From the NCBI RefSeq assembly GCF_036850765.1, contig NC_089493.1, positions 218,982,744 to 219,046,743 of the forward strand: a stretch of DNA of 64,000 bases, written 5' to 3'. This DNA is from Saccopteryx bilineata. Its lineage: Eukaryota > Chordata > Mammalia > Chiroptera > Emballonuridae. The first letter of the stretch is position 1. Every line of letters starts with the position of its first letter. The translations under genes were made by a program, and so were the position numbers. Positions 22,920 through 34,631 of this stretch are shown piece after piece. The notes under the pieces were generated by a model. The model did not search any database. It was not told the origin of the DNA and saw nothing but the letters and a program-made list of their open reading frames with translations.

Positions 22920-23418
22920 GATAAAAAGTTTTACTCTACAATTAATAGGATAGTATGAACTGGAAAAAAGGATTTTGAACTGTATGAAAGACTTTCTTAA
23001 AATTTATTTATGTATTTTTTTACACTTACATCAATTACTTGGTTGAAGATTTGGAATGCAGTGTCATAATAAATATGTATAATCAAATCTTGGAAAGAAA
23101 ATGGGAATATTTGAGGACAGAATTAAGAGAAGATAAATGATGGCTAAAATAATCTAATGTAAATAAAATAAAGATGTATGTAAATACTGAATTTCAGAAG
23201 TTCAGAAAATCAACAGCTTATATATAAGTTAGGACAACACCTGATTTGATAGCGGGTGTTCATTAATACTAATTCATGCAAAGCAAAGCAAGAAGCAGAC
23301 AAAGCTATGGAGTTTTTAATTTAGGCCAGTAATATGTTATGTTCTCTAGGATAGTTATAAAATTTTACCCTACATAGTCTTTTTAAAAAGAACATAACAT
23401 TTTTTATAAATATATACA
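22920..23418. other. Unique AT-rich sequence
   Basis: No gene, tandem repeat or recognised element. It borders the LTR that starts near 23420. Confidence 0.5.
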
Positions 23419-23488
23419 TGTGCCAAACAGTTTTTACTTATCAATACCAACAGAAATCCCCAATTTGGGGTGCGGTGAAGAGGGGAAC

Positions 23489-23494
23489 TTTATT
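23489..23494 (-). promoter_or_regulatory. LTR polyadenylation signal AATAAA
   Basis: The complement of tttatt in the context gcactgaataaagttcccc on the minus strand. Its place downstream of the TATA box fits an LTR R region. Confidence 0.6.
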
Positions 23495-23544
23495 CAGTGC
23501 AAAACAGCTCAACTGTGATAAAGTATGGCTATAAAAATAGCACA

Positions 23545-23836
23545 GCTGTGAGCAGAGGCAAATTTAAGGGTGGGCACAAAGGGCACATGCCCTGGGCTCT
23601 GATTTCTGAAGGGCTCCGCAAAACCTCAACTTTACACTTTTTTCTAATGACACCAAGTTTAGTTTCATATGTGCAATTTTAACATTAATAGTACATAATG
23701 TTTTTTATTTATTTAAAAATATGTTTAACATATATTTTTATTTTCCCTGTCTATCTCTCCCTTTTTTTTTAAGGGGACAAATATTTTCTTCTATACCTGG
23801 GGCCTCAACTGAAGTTAATCTGCCCCTGGCTGTGAG
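23545..23836. mobile_element. 276-bp non-autonomous hAT transposon (MITE) with 8-bp target duplication
   Basis: The element (23553-23828) starts cagaggcaaatttaaggg and ends with ttaatctgcccctg, whose complement caggggcagattaa gives a terminal inverted repeat of about 15 bp starting CAG. It is flanked by the perfect 8-bp duplication gctgtgag (23545-23552, 23829-23836). CAG ends and 8-bp duplications define the hAT superfamily. No transposase is encoded, so it was moved by an autonomous relative. Removing it restores a continuous LTR, so it is younger than the LTR. Confidence 0.88.
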
Positions 23837-24002
23837 GCAGCCAGACAGTTCTGCTCTACTTCTGCGTAGTCTGTGCTGTGCTACCCTGGACTATTTCTCC
23901 CTGCTCTTGTGAGACATCTCTGGTGTTTTAACTCAGCGGGGGAGACACTGTTTTGTTTTTGGTCAAAAGGCAAGGTATACTCCCAGAGCCAGGGCATAGC
24001 TG

Positions 24003-24159
24003 GCTTATATTGACAGAAGTCTCTGCTTCTGGTCCCTGATTGGTTTGTCCTCATGCATATGAAGACTCTAAATTCTCATGATTTGATTGGTCCACAAGGT
24101 ACTATCCTGGTTGGTCAGATAGAGCTGCTCTGTAGCCAGAGTTGTGCAGCTCTGATTGG
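24003..24159 (-). promoter_or_regulatory. LTR promoter: three CCAAT boxes and TATA box
   Basis: attgg motifs at 24155, 24086 and 24039 (CCAAT on the minus strand) precede cttatattg at 24004-24012 (TATA on the minus strand). Order and spacing are those of a retroviral U3 promoter. Whether it is still active cannot be seen from sequence. Confidence 0.55.
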
Positions 24160-24361
24160 ATGGGGAAAGCCTCAGTTCTATGGATGGAAATAGGATTCCA
24201 GGAACTATTTTATCAGGGCTGGTTTGGATGGCAGAAACATAGGGCAGGTAGGCATTTAATTCAGTGCAGATGCAGGTAATTCAGTGCAGGCTTCTCATTG
24301 ATGTGCAGTTTGTGTGAGCAACCCAGTGTATAAATGACTGCTAGGCTCTGTTTTTATCCAT

Positions 24362-24412
24362 TTGTTTATTTATGTATGTATTTATGTATGTATGTATGTA
24401 TGTATGTATTAT
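24362..24412 (+). repeat. (TATG)n microsatellite
   Basis: tatgtatgtatttatgtatg-type units for about 50 bp at the outer edge of the LTR. Confidence 0.9.
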
Positions 24413-24440
24413 TTTAGCCCAGTTAGCCACCAGGAGCCCT

Positions 24441-24895
24441 TCTAGTAGGTTTCCTTCTTTTTTATTTTATTTACTTTATTTATTTATTTTATTATTATTA
24501 TTATTTTTTTGAAGCTGGAAACGGGAGAGACAGTCAGACAGACTCGCGCATGCGCCTGACCAGGATCCACCCGGCAGGCCCACCAGGGGCGACGCTCTGC
24601 CCTCCAGGGGGCGATGCTCTGCCCCTCCGGGGCGTCGCTCTGCCGCGACCAGAGCCACTCTAGCGCCTGGGGCAGAGGCCAAGGAGCCATCCCCAGCACC
24701 CGGGCCATCTTTGCTCCAATGGAGCCTTGGCTGCGGGAGGGGAAGAGAGAGACAGAGAGGAAGGAGGGGAGGGGGGTGGAGAAGCAAATGGGCGCTTCTC
24801 CTATGTGCCCTGGCTGGGAATCGAACCCGGGTCTCCCGCACGCCAGGCCGATGCTCTACCTCTGAGCCAACCAGCCAGGGCCTCTAGTAGGTTTC
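24441..24895 (-). mobile_element. Young long SINE (Rhin-1-like), antisense
   Basis: Flanked by tctagtaggtttc at 24441-24453 and 24883-24895 (perfect 13 bp). From the T/ATT tail complement, it contains gctggaaacgggagagacag, then three sub-repeats of about 23 bp ending in gctctgcc, gccactctagcgcctgggg, the purine tract, and the tRNA-like head (gggaatcgaacccgggt, ctgagccaaccagccagggc). CpGs are well preserved, which points to recent insertion. The open frames across it are not genes. Confidence 0.93.
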
Positions 24896-25285
24896 TTATT
24901 TTTCGAGCTTCACACTTGTGATTTGTGTGTGCTGATATAAATGTAAAATTAGGCATGTGAGGCCACCTAGGTAACAATTACATTGGTTAGTGTAGGGGCC
25001 TTCATTTTTTTAATTCAATATTGTTTCAAAAATTTGAAATTATAATTACAATATATAAAATAAACTAATGTCAAGGTTACATGGAATTCTTAGAGAACAA
25101 TAACTATAATTCTATCACTTGTATAATAAACTATAAAATATATGCAAAAATTATAATAAATTATTAATTAAATTATTCTTAATTTTAATTTTACTTGCTT
25201 CTTTCAACTCTATAAGATAGGTAAAGTAAAATTATTTTTTATATGTATTAATGTAAACTCAGAGAGGCAAAGAGATTATTTTATT
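24896..25285. other. Unique, very AT-rich sequence
   Basis: Contains long A/T runs (25010-25250) and no recognised repeat or gene. Borders the 3' end of L1 copy B. Confidence 0.5.
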
Positions 25286-25560
25286 TTATTTTTTATATAA
25301 AATTTTTTTATTAATGTCAATGGGGTGACATCAATAAATCAGGGTACATATATTCAAAGAAAACATGTCCAGGTTATCTTGTCATTCAATTATGTTGCAT
25401 ACCCTTCACCTAAACTCACATTGTCCTCCATCACCCTCTATCTAGTTTTCTTTGTGCCCCTTCCCCTCCCCCTTCCCCTCTCCCTCCTTCCCTCCTTCGT
25501 CCCCCTCGCCCCCACCCCCGGTAACCACCACACTATTGTCCATGTCTCTTAGTCTCATTT

Positions 25561-28500
25561 TTATGTTCCACCAATGTATAGAATTATGTAGTTCTTGGTT
25601 TTTTCTGATTTACTTATTTCACTCCATATAATGTTATCAAGATCCCACCATTTTGTTGTAAATGATCCAATGTCATCATTTCTTATGGCGGAGTAGTATT
25701 CCATAGAGTATATATGCCATATCTTCTTTATCCAGTATTCTATTGAAGGGCTTTTTGGTTGTTTCCATGTCTTGGCCACTGTGAACAATGCTGCAATGAA
25801 CATGGGGCTACATGTTTCTTTACATATCAATGTTTCAGAGTTTTGGGGGTATATACCCAGTAGAGGGATTGCTGGGTCATAAGGTAGTTCTATTTTCAGT
25901 TTTTTGAGGAACCACCATACTTTCTTCCATAATGGTTGTACTACTTTACATTCCTACCAACAGTGAATGAGGGTTCCTTTTTCTCCACAGCCTCTCCAAC
26001 ATTTGCTATTACCTGACTTGTTGACAATAACTAATCTAACAGGTATGAGGTGGTATCTCATTGTAGTTTTGATTTGCATTTCTCTAATAACTAATGAAGA
26101 TGAGCATCTTTTCATATATCTGTTGGCCATTTGTATTTCTTCCTGAGAGAAGTGTCTGTTCATGTCCTCTTCCCATTTTTATTGGATTGTTTGTTGTTGA
26201 GTTTTATGAGTTCTTTGTATATGTTGAATATTAGGCCCTTATCTGAGCTGTTGTTTGAAAATATCATTTCCCATTTAGTTGGCTGTCTGTTTATTTTGTT
26301 GTCAGTTTCTTTTGCTGAGAAAAAACTTTTTAGTCTGATGTAGTTACATTTATTTATCTTGGACTTCACTGCTTTTGCCTTTGGAGTCAAATTCATAAAA
26401 TGCTCCTTAAAACCGAGGTCCATGAGTTCAGTACCTATGTCTTCTTTTATTTACTTTATTGTTTCAAATCTTATATTTAGGTCTTTGATCCAATTTGAAT
26501 TAATTTTGGTACAAGGGAACAAGCTGTAGTTAAGTTTCATTCTTTTGCATGTGGCTTTCCAGTTTTCCCAGCACCATTTGTTGAAGGGGCTTTTGTTTCC
26601 CCATTGTGTGTTGTTGGTCCCTTTATCAAAATTATTTGACCATATATATATGTGGTTTTATTTCTGGACTTTCTATTCTGTTCCATTGGTCTGAGTGTCT
26701 ATTTTTCTGCCAAAACCATGTTGTTTTGATTGCCATGGCCCTATAATAAAGTTTGAAGTCAAGTAATGTAATGCCCCCAGCTTCATTCTTTTTTCTTAGG
26801 ATTGCTTTGGCTATTCAGAGTTTTATATAGTTCCATATAAATCTGATGATTTTTTGTTCAACTTCTTTAAAAAATGTCATAGGAATTTTGATGGGAATTG
26901 CATTAAATTTATAAATTGCTTTGGGTAATATGGCCATTTTGATTATATTTATTCTTCCTTTCAAAAATCAAGGAATATTTTTCCATCTCATTGTATCATT
27001 TTTGACTTCCTTTAACAATGCTTTGTAGTTTTCATTTATAGTTTCTTTACATTCTTTGTTATGTTTATTCCTAGGTATTTTATTTTTTTTGTTGCAATCA
27101 CGAAAGGGATTATTTTTTTGAGTTCATTTTCTAATATTTCATTGTTGGCATATAGAAAGGCTATAGACTTTTGTATGTTAATTTTGTATCCTGCGACCTT
27201 ACTGTATTGGTTTATTGTTTCTAGCAATCTTTTTGTGGAGTCTTTGGGGTTTTTGATGCATAGGATCATATCATTTGCAAAAAGTGATACCTTTATTTCA
27301 TCTTTTCTGATATGGATACCTTTTATTTCTTTCTCTTGTCTGATTGCTTTGGCCAGAACTTCTAGCACAATGTTAAATAAGAGTGGAGAGAGTGGATAAC
27401 CCTTTCTTGTTCCTGATTTAAGGTAGACAGTCCTCAGTTCTATGTCATTTAATATGATGTTGGCTGATGGTTTATCATATATGGCCTTTCTCATGTTGAT
27501 ATATTTTCCTTCTATACCCATTTTGTTGAGGGTCTTAAACAAAGACTTGTGTTGTATTTTATTGAATGCCTTTTTTTTGCATTTATTGATAAGATAATGT
27601 GGTCTTTGTTTTTTGTTTTGTTGATATGGTATATTACATTAACCATTTTATGTATGTTGAACCATCCTTGAGATTCTGGGATGAATCCCACTTGATCATG
27701 ATGTATTATTTTTTTAATGTGTTGTTGTATTCGATTTGCTAGTATTTTGTTTAGTATTTTAGCATCTGTATTCATTAGAGATATTGGTCTGTAGTTTTAT
27801 TTTTTTGTGCCGCCCTTGCCAGGTTTCGGTATGAGGGTTATGTTGGCCTCATAAAATGTGTTTGGAAGTATTGTTTCTTCTTCAATTTTTTGGAAGACTC
27901 TGAGTAGAATAGGAGCCAAGTCTTCTTTGAATGTTTGATAGAATTCACAAATATAACCGTCTGGGCCTGGACTTTTATTTTTGGGGAGGTTTTTAATAGT
28001 TTTTTTCTATTTGTTCCTTGCTAATCGATCTGTTTAGGCTTTCTGCTTCTTCATGACTCAGTCTAGGAAGGTTGTATTGTTCTAGGAATTTATCCATTTC
28101 TTCTAGATTGTTGAATTTGGTGGCATATATTTTTTTGTAGTATTCTACAAAAATTCTTTGTATATCTTTGATGACTGTGGTGATTTTTCTTCTTTCCTTT
28201 TGGATTTTGTTTATACTAGTCCTTTCTTTTTTTTCCTTTGTGAGTCCTGCCAAGGGTTTGTCAATTTTGTTGATCTTTTCAAAGAACCAGCTCCTTGTTC
28301 TATTAATTTTTTCTATAGTTTTTCTGTTCTCTATTTCATTTATTTCTGCTTTGATTTTTATTATTTCCTTTCTTCAGCTGGTTTTGGGTTGTCTTTGTTC
28401 TTCTTTTTCTAGTTCCTTAAGGTGTAAAGTTAAGTGGTTCACTTGGGCTCTCTCTTTGTTCATATAGGCCTGAAGTGATATGAACTTCCCTCTTATTTCC

Positions 28501-29231
28501 ACTTTTGCTGCATCCCAGAGATTCTGATATTTCGTATTGTCATTTTCATTTGTCTGTATATATCTTTTGATCTTTGCGCTTATTTCTTCTTTGACCCATT
28601 CATTTTTTAAAAATATGTTGTTTAGTTTTTACATTTTTGTGGGATTTTTTCCTCTTTTTTGCAGTTGAATTCTAGTTTCAAGGCTTTATGATCAGAAAAT
28701 ATGCTTGGTGCAATGTCATTTTTTCTGAATTTGCTGATGTTATTTTTGTGGCCCAACATATGGTCAATTCTTGAGAATGTTTGATGTACACTAGAGAAAA
28801 ATGTATACTCAGTCACTTTGGGATGAAGTGTCCTGTAGATGTCTATCATATCCAGGTGCTCTAGTGTTTCGTTTATGGCCGATATATCTTTATTGATTCT
28901 CTGTTTGAATGACCGATCTAGAGCCATCAGCAGTGTATTGAGGTCTCCAAGTATGATTGTATTTTTGTCAGTTTTTATTTTTAGGTCAATAAGTAGCTGT
29001 CTTATATGTTTTGGTGCTCCTTGGTTTGGTGCATATATATTAAGGGTTGTTATGTCTTCTTGATTCAGTGTCCACTTAAACATTATGAAATGAGGCCTGA
29101 CCTGTGGTGGCGCAGTGGATAAAGCGTCGACCTGGAAATACTGAGGTCACCAGTTCGAAACCCTGGGCTTGCCTGGTCAAGGCACATATGGGAGTTGATG
29201 CTTCCGGCTCCTCCCCCCTTCTCTCTCTCTG

Positions 29232-29264
<33 letters not shown>

Positions 29265-29612
29265 GGTCTCTCCCTCTCCTCTCTAAAATGAATAAATAAA
29301 AAAAATTTAAAAAAAAACATTATGAAATGACCATTTTTGTCTCTGAGTACTTTTTTGTCTTGTAGTCAGTATTTTAGATATGAGTATTGCTACACCTGCT
29401 TTTTTTTGGATGTTATTTGCTTGGAGTATTGTTTTCCAGCTTTTCATTTTGAATTTTTTTTTATCTTTGTTCCTTAGATGTGTTTCTTGTAGGCAGTGTA
29501 CATTTGGATTTTCCTTTTTAATCCATTCTGCTATTCTGTGTCTTTTTATTGGTGAGTTTAATCCATTTACGTTTAGTGTAATTATTGACACTTGTGGGCT
29601 CCCTATTGCCAT
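25561..29612 (-). pseudogene. L1 copy B ORF2 (endonuclease and reverse transcriptase), broken
   Basis: The start 'MAIGSPQVSIITLNVNGLN' at 29612 begins an APE-like endonuclease with the conserved 'LNVNGLN' and 'LQETHL' metal-binding motifs, and later 'SDHKALKLEF' (28622-29083 block). A SINE interrupts it at 29094-29314, about 100 codons in. The RT block (27036-27542) has '[14 protein letters not shown]' and a catalytic motif changed from F-A-D-D to F-A-N-D (27270-27281). The C-terminal Cys-rich part is at 25954-26163. Several frameshifts break the frame, so no functional protein can be made. Confidence 0.9.
29078..29330 (+). mobile_element. Young short SINE inside L1 copy B, 16-bp target duplication
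   Basis: The SINE (29094-29314) is flanked by aaacattatgaaatga at 29078-29093 and 29315-29330. A box tggtggcgcagtgg, B box cagttcgaaaccc, a CT microsatellite-like middle, and a ctaaaatgaataaataaa tail followed by As. Copy D has the same L1 position without the SINE (near 62872: ttaatcattatgaaatgacc), a paralogous empty site that confirms the boundaries. Confidence 0.95.
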
Positions 29613-29949
29613 TTTATAATTTGCTTTCTGTTAGTTTTGTATCTTGTTTGATTCTTCTCTTTTGTTTTTCTATCATTTGTTTTTTTGTTTGTATTTCATA
29701 CTTCTTTCTTCTTTTGCTACCTTTTTTAAGTCATGTGCTTCTGGGGTGGTTTTTTTAAGGATGGTTACCATTAAGTAATGAAAAGGGTACCTACCATATT
29801 CATTGTAGTACTCTATGTTGTGAGTGTTTCTGCACTTCATTGTCCTTTGCTACTGTAAATCTCTGTCCTCTCCCTTTTTTCTTTTGTTTTGTTGTCACAG
29901 TTTAAATTTGGTTTTATTGTGTTCTTGGTGGAGCTTTTACTTGTGGTTT

Positions 29950-30901
29950 TGTTTTGTTCTTTGAATCTGGTTGGAAAACCCTCTTTCATATTTCCTGGAG
30001 TGGGGGTTTTCTGATGATAAATTTCTTCATCTTTTCTGTATTTGTGAATGTTTTTACTTCTCCTTTGTATTTGTATATTATTCTTGGCTGAAAGTTCCTT
30101 TCTTTCAGGGTTTTAAATATTGGAGTCCACTCTCTTCTAGCTTGTAGAGTTTCTGCTGAAAAACTGATGATAATCTAATAGGCCTTCCTTTATATGTTGT
30201 ATTCTTCTTTTCCCTGGCTGTCTTAGAATTTTTTCTTTGTCATTGGTTTGTGCCAATTTCATTATGATGTGCCTTGGAATAAGTTTGTTGTGGTTAAGAA
30301 AACTCGGTGTTCTGTTTGCTTCTTGAATTTGAGGCTTTAGTTCTTTCCACAGGCTTGGGAAATTCTTGTCTATTATTGGTTTGAATATATTCTGCATTCC
30401 ATTTTCTCTCTTTTCCCTCTGATATACCTATTATTCTTATGTTATTCTTTTTGATGGTGTCAGACAATTCCTTTAGGGCTTTCTTATTTTTTAAATATTT
30501 AATATTCTCTCTTCTTCTCTCCGTGGTGCCTGAAGTTTCTTGTATTCTATGTCACTAACCCTACCTTCTATCTGGCCTGTTCTTTTAGCTAAGCTTGCTA
30601 TGTCATTTTTCAGTTCATAAATTGAGTTTTTCATCTCTGTTTGATTTGTTTTCATTGTTTTCATTTTCTCGGTAATATATTCTTTGTGTTCGTTGAGTTG
30701 TTTTCTGAGCTCCATAAATTGCCTTTTGTGTTTTCTTGTATATCTCTTATTATTTTTAGGATTTCTATTTTAAATTCTGTCATTTATTTCCAAGGTTTCC
30801 AATATATTAAATTTTTTCCCCTTAGATTTTTTTACATCTATCTGTGCTACTTCCCTATCTTTTGTGTCCATGATATTCAATTTCCTTTTTCTTAATGGCA
30901 T
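29950..30901 (-). pseudogene. L1 copy B ORF1, broken
   Basis: Starts with the same MPLRKRK motif as copy A at 30901. A coiled-coil block (30491-30715, 'ELRKQLNEHKEYITEKMK') and a C-terminal block (30137-30397, 'LWKELKPQIQEANRTPSFLN' with '[17 protein letters not shown]') lie in different frames. The later C-terminal part (near 30130-29990) needs another frame change, so the 3' limit is approximate. Confidence 0.82.
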
Positions 30902-33124
30902 CTGAGGATGGTCTTGTTGATAGCACTAATGAGAATTAATAAAGAATAAAAAGTAAAAAAAAATTAAAAAAAAACACAAAAAACCCTCCAATAATAATTT
31001 ATTATTTTCCCCCCTTTTCTTTCTTCTCTTCCCTTCCTCTCTCCTCCTCCTTAGGAAAATATCATGATGAATTTTGAATTGTATTATGCTAAATGGAACA
31101 AAAACTGCCTATAATGGAGGGCTTCAGTTGGTGGGAAATATTCAAGGGGAAAAAAAGGAAGTAGGGACCCACAAAATGTAAAAAAGGAAAAAATTTTGGT
31201 CAAGTATAAAATGATTTGCTTGTAAGTGATGGTCGACTAAGAGATATAATGAGAGAGAGGGATAAGAGGGAAACAGGAAAAAGGAAAAAAATAACTATTG
31301 TATTAGGTGGAGCAAAAACTAAATAGAATGGAGATCTTGGGTTGGGAGGAATGCTAATGAGTTAAAAAGCAAAGATAAAAGCATCCAAAATGCCACACAC
31401 ACAAAAAAAACTTGAGTCCCAAATTAAATAATTTGTTCGTGATTGTGGATTGAATGAGAGGAAAAGTAAAAGAAGAAAAGAAGAAACTAATAGAGAGTGA
31501 GAAATAAGAAAAAGCGGAAAAGAAAAAGAAGAAAAAAGAAAAAAAATCAGAAAGAGAGAGTTAAGGATTTTAGAGTGTAACCCTAATGGAGAGTAAGGAA
31601 GAAGAAAAGAAATAAAATGTAACACTTATAGGTAGTGTAGTTCAAGAAGAGGACAGAATAAGACGGACAGAGAATAAAAGGACTAAGGTGAAGGAAATAG
31701 AAATAATAACAATAAAGGCAAGAAGATGAAAGGAACAAAAAAATAGTGGAACAAGTTACAAAGTCTGTGGATTTTTCTTGATTTTGAGAGGTTAACTTCT
31801 TCTTCCCTTTTCTTTCCTCTCCCGCTTCCTGTTTGGAGACTCTGTACCCCAGGCTCTGCCCCTGTGGCATGCTTAGGTAGGAATTTGCAGTTGATGAGAC
31901 TCTATGGCAATGTCATATATTAGGCTTCAGTCTCGTTGGTTGTCAAAGTTTGTTAGCGTTTGTAGGCTCTGACAATGAGAGAGTCCATTTTCTTGGAGCC
32001 TCTCTCCTAGTCTCTCCTTCCTGAATTTTCAGCCTGATGATCCAGCTATGAGGCTGCTGCTGCCTCTGCCTGGGGAGTAAGAGGCTCAAAGAGCTGGCAA
32101 ATCCCCACTCTATCCCCACTCAATGCAGGGCTCTGGGTAAGGCTCTGGCAGTCAGAGCCACCAGTGTAATCAGGCAGGGCTGGGAGCCAATTGCTCTCAA
32201 GGTGACTTTCTATGAGCCTCCCAGCCTGTTCAGCATGCCTAGCACTCTGTGGGACCACTCTCCCCAGGCTTTTTGCACTTTGTAACCTGTTTTGGCTGGG
32301 AACAAGATGCCTCAGTCACTGCCGGCTGTACAGGAGGTCTTAACATCTGCCAAGTCCCTCTTTTTAGCGTATATCCCTGAGTATGAAAGTTTTGCCAATC
32401 AGAAATTGCCCCCTCCCCTTTAGCAAGAGGCACTAAAGATATCACGCCTCTTGTCTTAGATTGCTGAACTGAGAGAGATCTTGTCAATTAGAGCCACGTA
32501 GGTCAGTTGGGAGGTGATCAGACTGTGCGTTAAGCTAATTTCAGTGATTGGATCCCCCGATCTGCAGAAAGGACTGCAAGCTGCCCACGCTCCCCTCCTA
32601 CGCCGATCTGCTCCAGGCAGGACTGCAAGCTGTCCGTGCACCCTCCCCCTGGCTCTTGATTGTTAGCTTGAATGGCTGTGTGGGGCGCCCCGCCCACCTA
32701 GAGAAGCTTGGGCATAGGGAAGTTCACTTTGGTGCACTCCCTGCACACCGCTGGCAGCTGCTGCTCGTGGCATGGGCATTAGCTCACGTGGGCTGATTCG
32801 CTGCAGGCAAACTCTTTCCTCAGCTTGAATGTCTGTGTCGCAGCCTAGCTTCCTCCACACCCTTAGCCTCCCCCCTCAGTTCCAAGTGAAAGCAGCCTTT
32901 GCTCAGGTTAGTGAGGAAGACAGAGTGTTCCTTTGTCTGACTTATTTCTTTCAGTGTTGATTATATATTTAGTCAATTTTTTCACTCGATCCTACCTTCG
33001 CCTTCAGTGTGGGAACTCCCGGATGCTCCAAGGTTAGGTTTTTCTGTCTCTGGTTGATGAACTTGTTGAAATTTGGGGAGATTTGTTGGTCGTGCTCCTC
33101 ACGGTGCCATTTCTCTGATGTCAC
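30902..33124 (-). promoter_or_regulatory. L1 copy B 5'UTR / promoter region
   Basis: About 2.2 kb. It matches copy A over 30902 to about 32187 and again from about 32803 to 33124. Between these (about 620 bp) it shares no visible similarity with the copy A array region. This middle has two partial units about 45 bp apart (ccgatctg and ggactgcaagctg blocks at 32557-32590 and 32603-32640) and GC-rich sequence. The 5' terminus in L1 sense is tgacatcagagaaatggc. Confidence 0.75.
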
Positions 33125-34420
33125 TTTCAAAGTGACATTTTAATCTTATGACCACTTCTGGTGGTCATAACAAATACACAGATGAGTCTCTTCACAAGTG
33201 CTGTTCTGGGAAAATCAGAGAAGCATGAAGAGGAAACAAAAAGTAAATTGGTATTCTATGTTGAATGCATGCCTTTCTGATAGGAAAGTATAATATATAA
33301 AAGAAAATATTTCAGGGTAGATCTTATCTATATAAATAATATAATATAAAAAGTGCACCACAATATAATAACATTAGAGATTTAATTATATAATTATTGT
33401 GTTTATTTTTTCTAGTAGCAATTAAAAACACTAAAATGAATTAAAGATATGCATAAAAAGTTTACTAACATTCTAAAAACTATAGTCTAAAAATTATCTT
33501 GATGTAATTGAGAAATATTTTATTAAAAATCAAATTCTAAATAGGTAAGGACTATTTCTGTTTTATTTATGTTTTTTGGTGCAGAGTGGCACAGAATAAT
33601 TATTTGTTCAATGAATGAATAAATACTTAGTCTGGAAAAGATGAAATATTTGTCATTATTTGAAGAAAAGATGTTTGATTTATTTTAGAAGATAGTCATA
33701 GGAATAATAACTGGAAGTTATATTGAGACAAATTCCAGCTTTATTTATCTAAGATGAATTTTTTTATGGTATTAAGTGCTTTTCTGAAGCTTTTAAAAAG
33801 TATTTGGGATTACTCCATTGCAGGAGTCTCTTAATGTTAAATGCCTACATTTCAATTTAAGTACCACAAGCTTTTTGCTAACATAAGAATATTTTGCAGG
33901 TAAAGAATATGGCATATACATCTGGTATTTTCCTGCTTTAACTTGGATCATTATCAAAACTCCTAAAACAATTTTTATAACTTCAAGTGTAAGACTAAGT
34001 AATGGATTCTATTTCTGAATTGAAACATGTCACTTCAGGAATAGGCAAGAGTGAACTAGAACTTTCTGAACATAAATAATTCTCAAAAAACTCAATTTAA
34101 AAACATTGCAATTTCTCAGTTATTTGGGTATGTTTTTTCTACAAGTCTTTCTATTTTATAATGTGAAGTAGTCAAAAGGATAAAAAGGACTATAACTAGA
34201 GGAATGCTTTAGATTTGGGTCAGAGAATAATTATGGATAACATGTATAGTAGACTTTGCTTATTGAGAGAAAAAAATGTTTTGATGATGTATCAATAATT
34301 TTAGAACTTCATTTTTTTACATTTTACTTTTATATTGGTAAATCCATTATGATACCATCTTGACTCTATAATAATTTTTAGATGGGATATTGTTAGTGAA
34401 GAACTACATTCAGAAAAATT
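33125..34420. other. Unique AT-rich sequence
   Basis: No gene or recognised element. Borders the 5' end of L1 copy B and a short segmental duplication. Confidence 0.5.
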
Positions 34421-34630
34421 TAATATGCTTTAGGAATAGAATAGATATGTAGAGTAGCAAGTACACATATTTTTTTATTTGTTTTAAAATAAAAGAACCA
34501 TTTTTTAAAATTTGTTTTGTTTTGTTTTTTGGATGGTTTAATATGCTTTAGGAATAAAATAGATATTTAGAGTACCAAGAACACATATTTTATTTGTTTT
34601 AAAATAAAAGAGCTGTTTTTGTTTGTTTGT
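34421..34630 (+). repeat. Imperfect tandem duplication, 118-bp period
   Basis: 'taatatgctttaggaataga' at 34421 recurs at 34539 as 'taatatgctttaggaataaa', and the similarity continues through tagagta, acacatattt and atttgttttaaaataaaaga. The two units differ at several positions, so the event is not recent. The second unit runs into the T tract of a SINE. Confidence 0.85.
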
Positions 34631-34631
34631 T

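Larger units (their letters stand above)
23419..24360 (-). mobile_element. Solo LTR of an ERV class I-like endogenous retrovirus, antisense
   Basis: Read on the minus strand, the region has three CCAAT boxes (24155-24159, 24086-24090, 24039-24043), a TATA box (tatataagcc-type, 24003-24012) and, about 230 bp of LTR later, an AATAAA signal (23489-23494) followed by gttcccctcttcaccgcacc, a pattern typical of gammaretrovirus-like LTR R/U5 regions. No gag, pol or env flanks it, so it is a solo LTR. The ends are approximate and no target duplication was fixed. A hAT MITE interrupts the R region. Confidence 0.65.
25290..33124 (-). mobile_element. Near full-length L1 (copy B), antisense
   Basis: In L1 orientation: 5'UTR (33124-30902), ORF1 (30901 to about 29950), inter-ORF, ORF2 (start 29612, end about 25561), 3'UTR and tail (25560-25290). 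Both ends match copy A: 3' gggtgacatcaataaatcag, 5' tgacatcagagaaatggc. It keeps the endonuclease and full RT region lost from copy A, but carries frameshifts, an RT active-site change and a SINE. I could not identify a clean target-site duplication (flanks near 25265-25289 and 33125-33150 are only loosely similar). Confidence 0.9.

Noticed and set aside
25265..33150. Target-site duplication for L1 copy B
   Set aside because: Flanks aaagagattatttta and aaagtgacatttta are only loosely similar and could be chance in AT-rich DNA.
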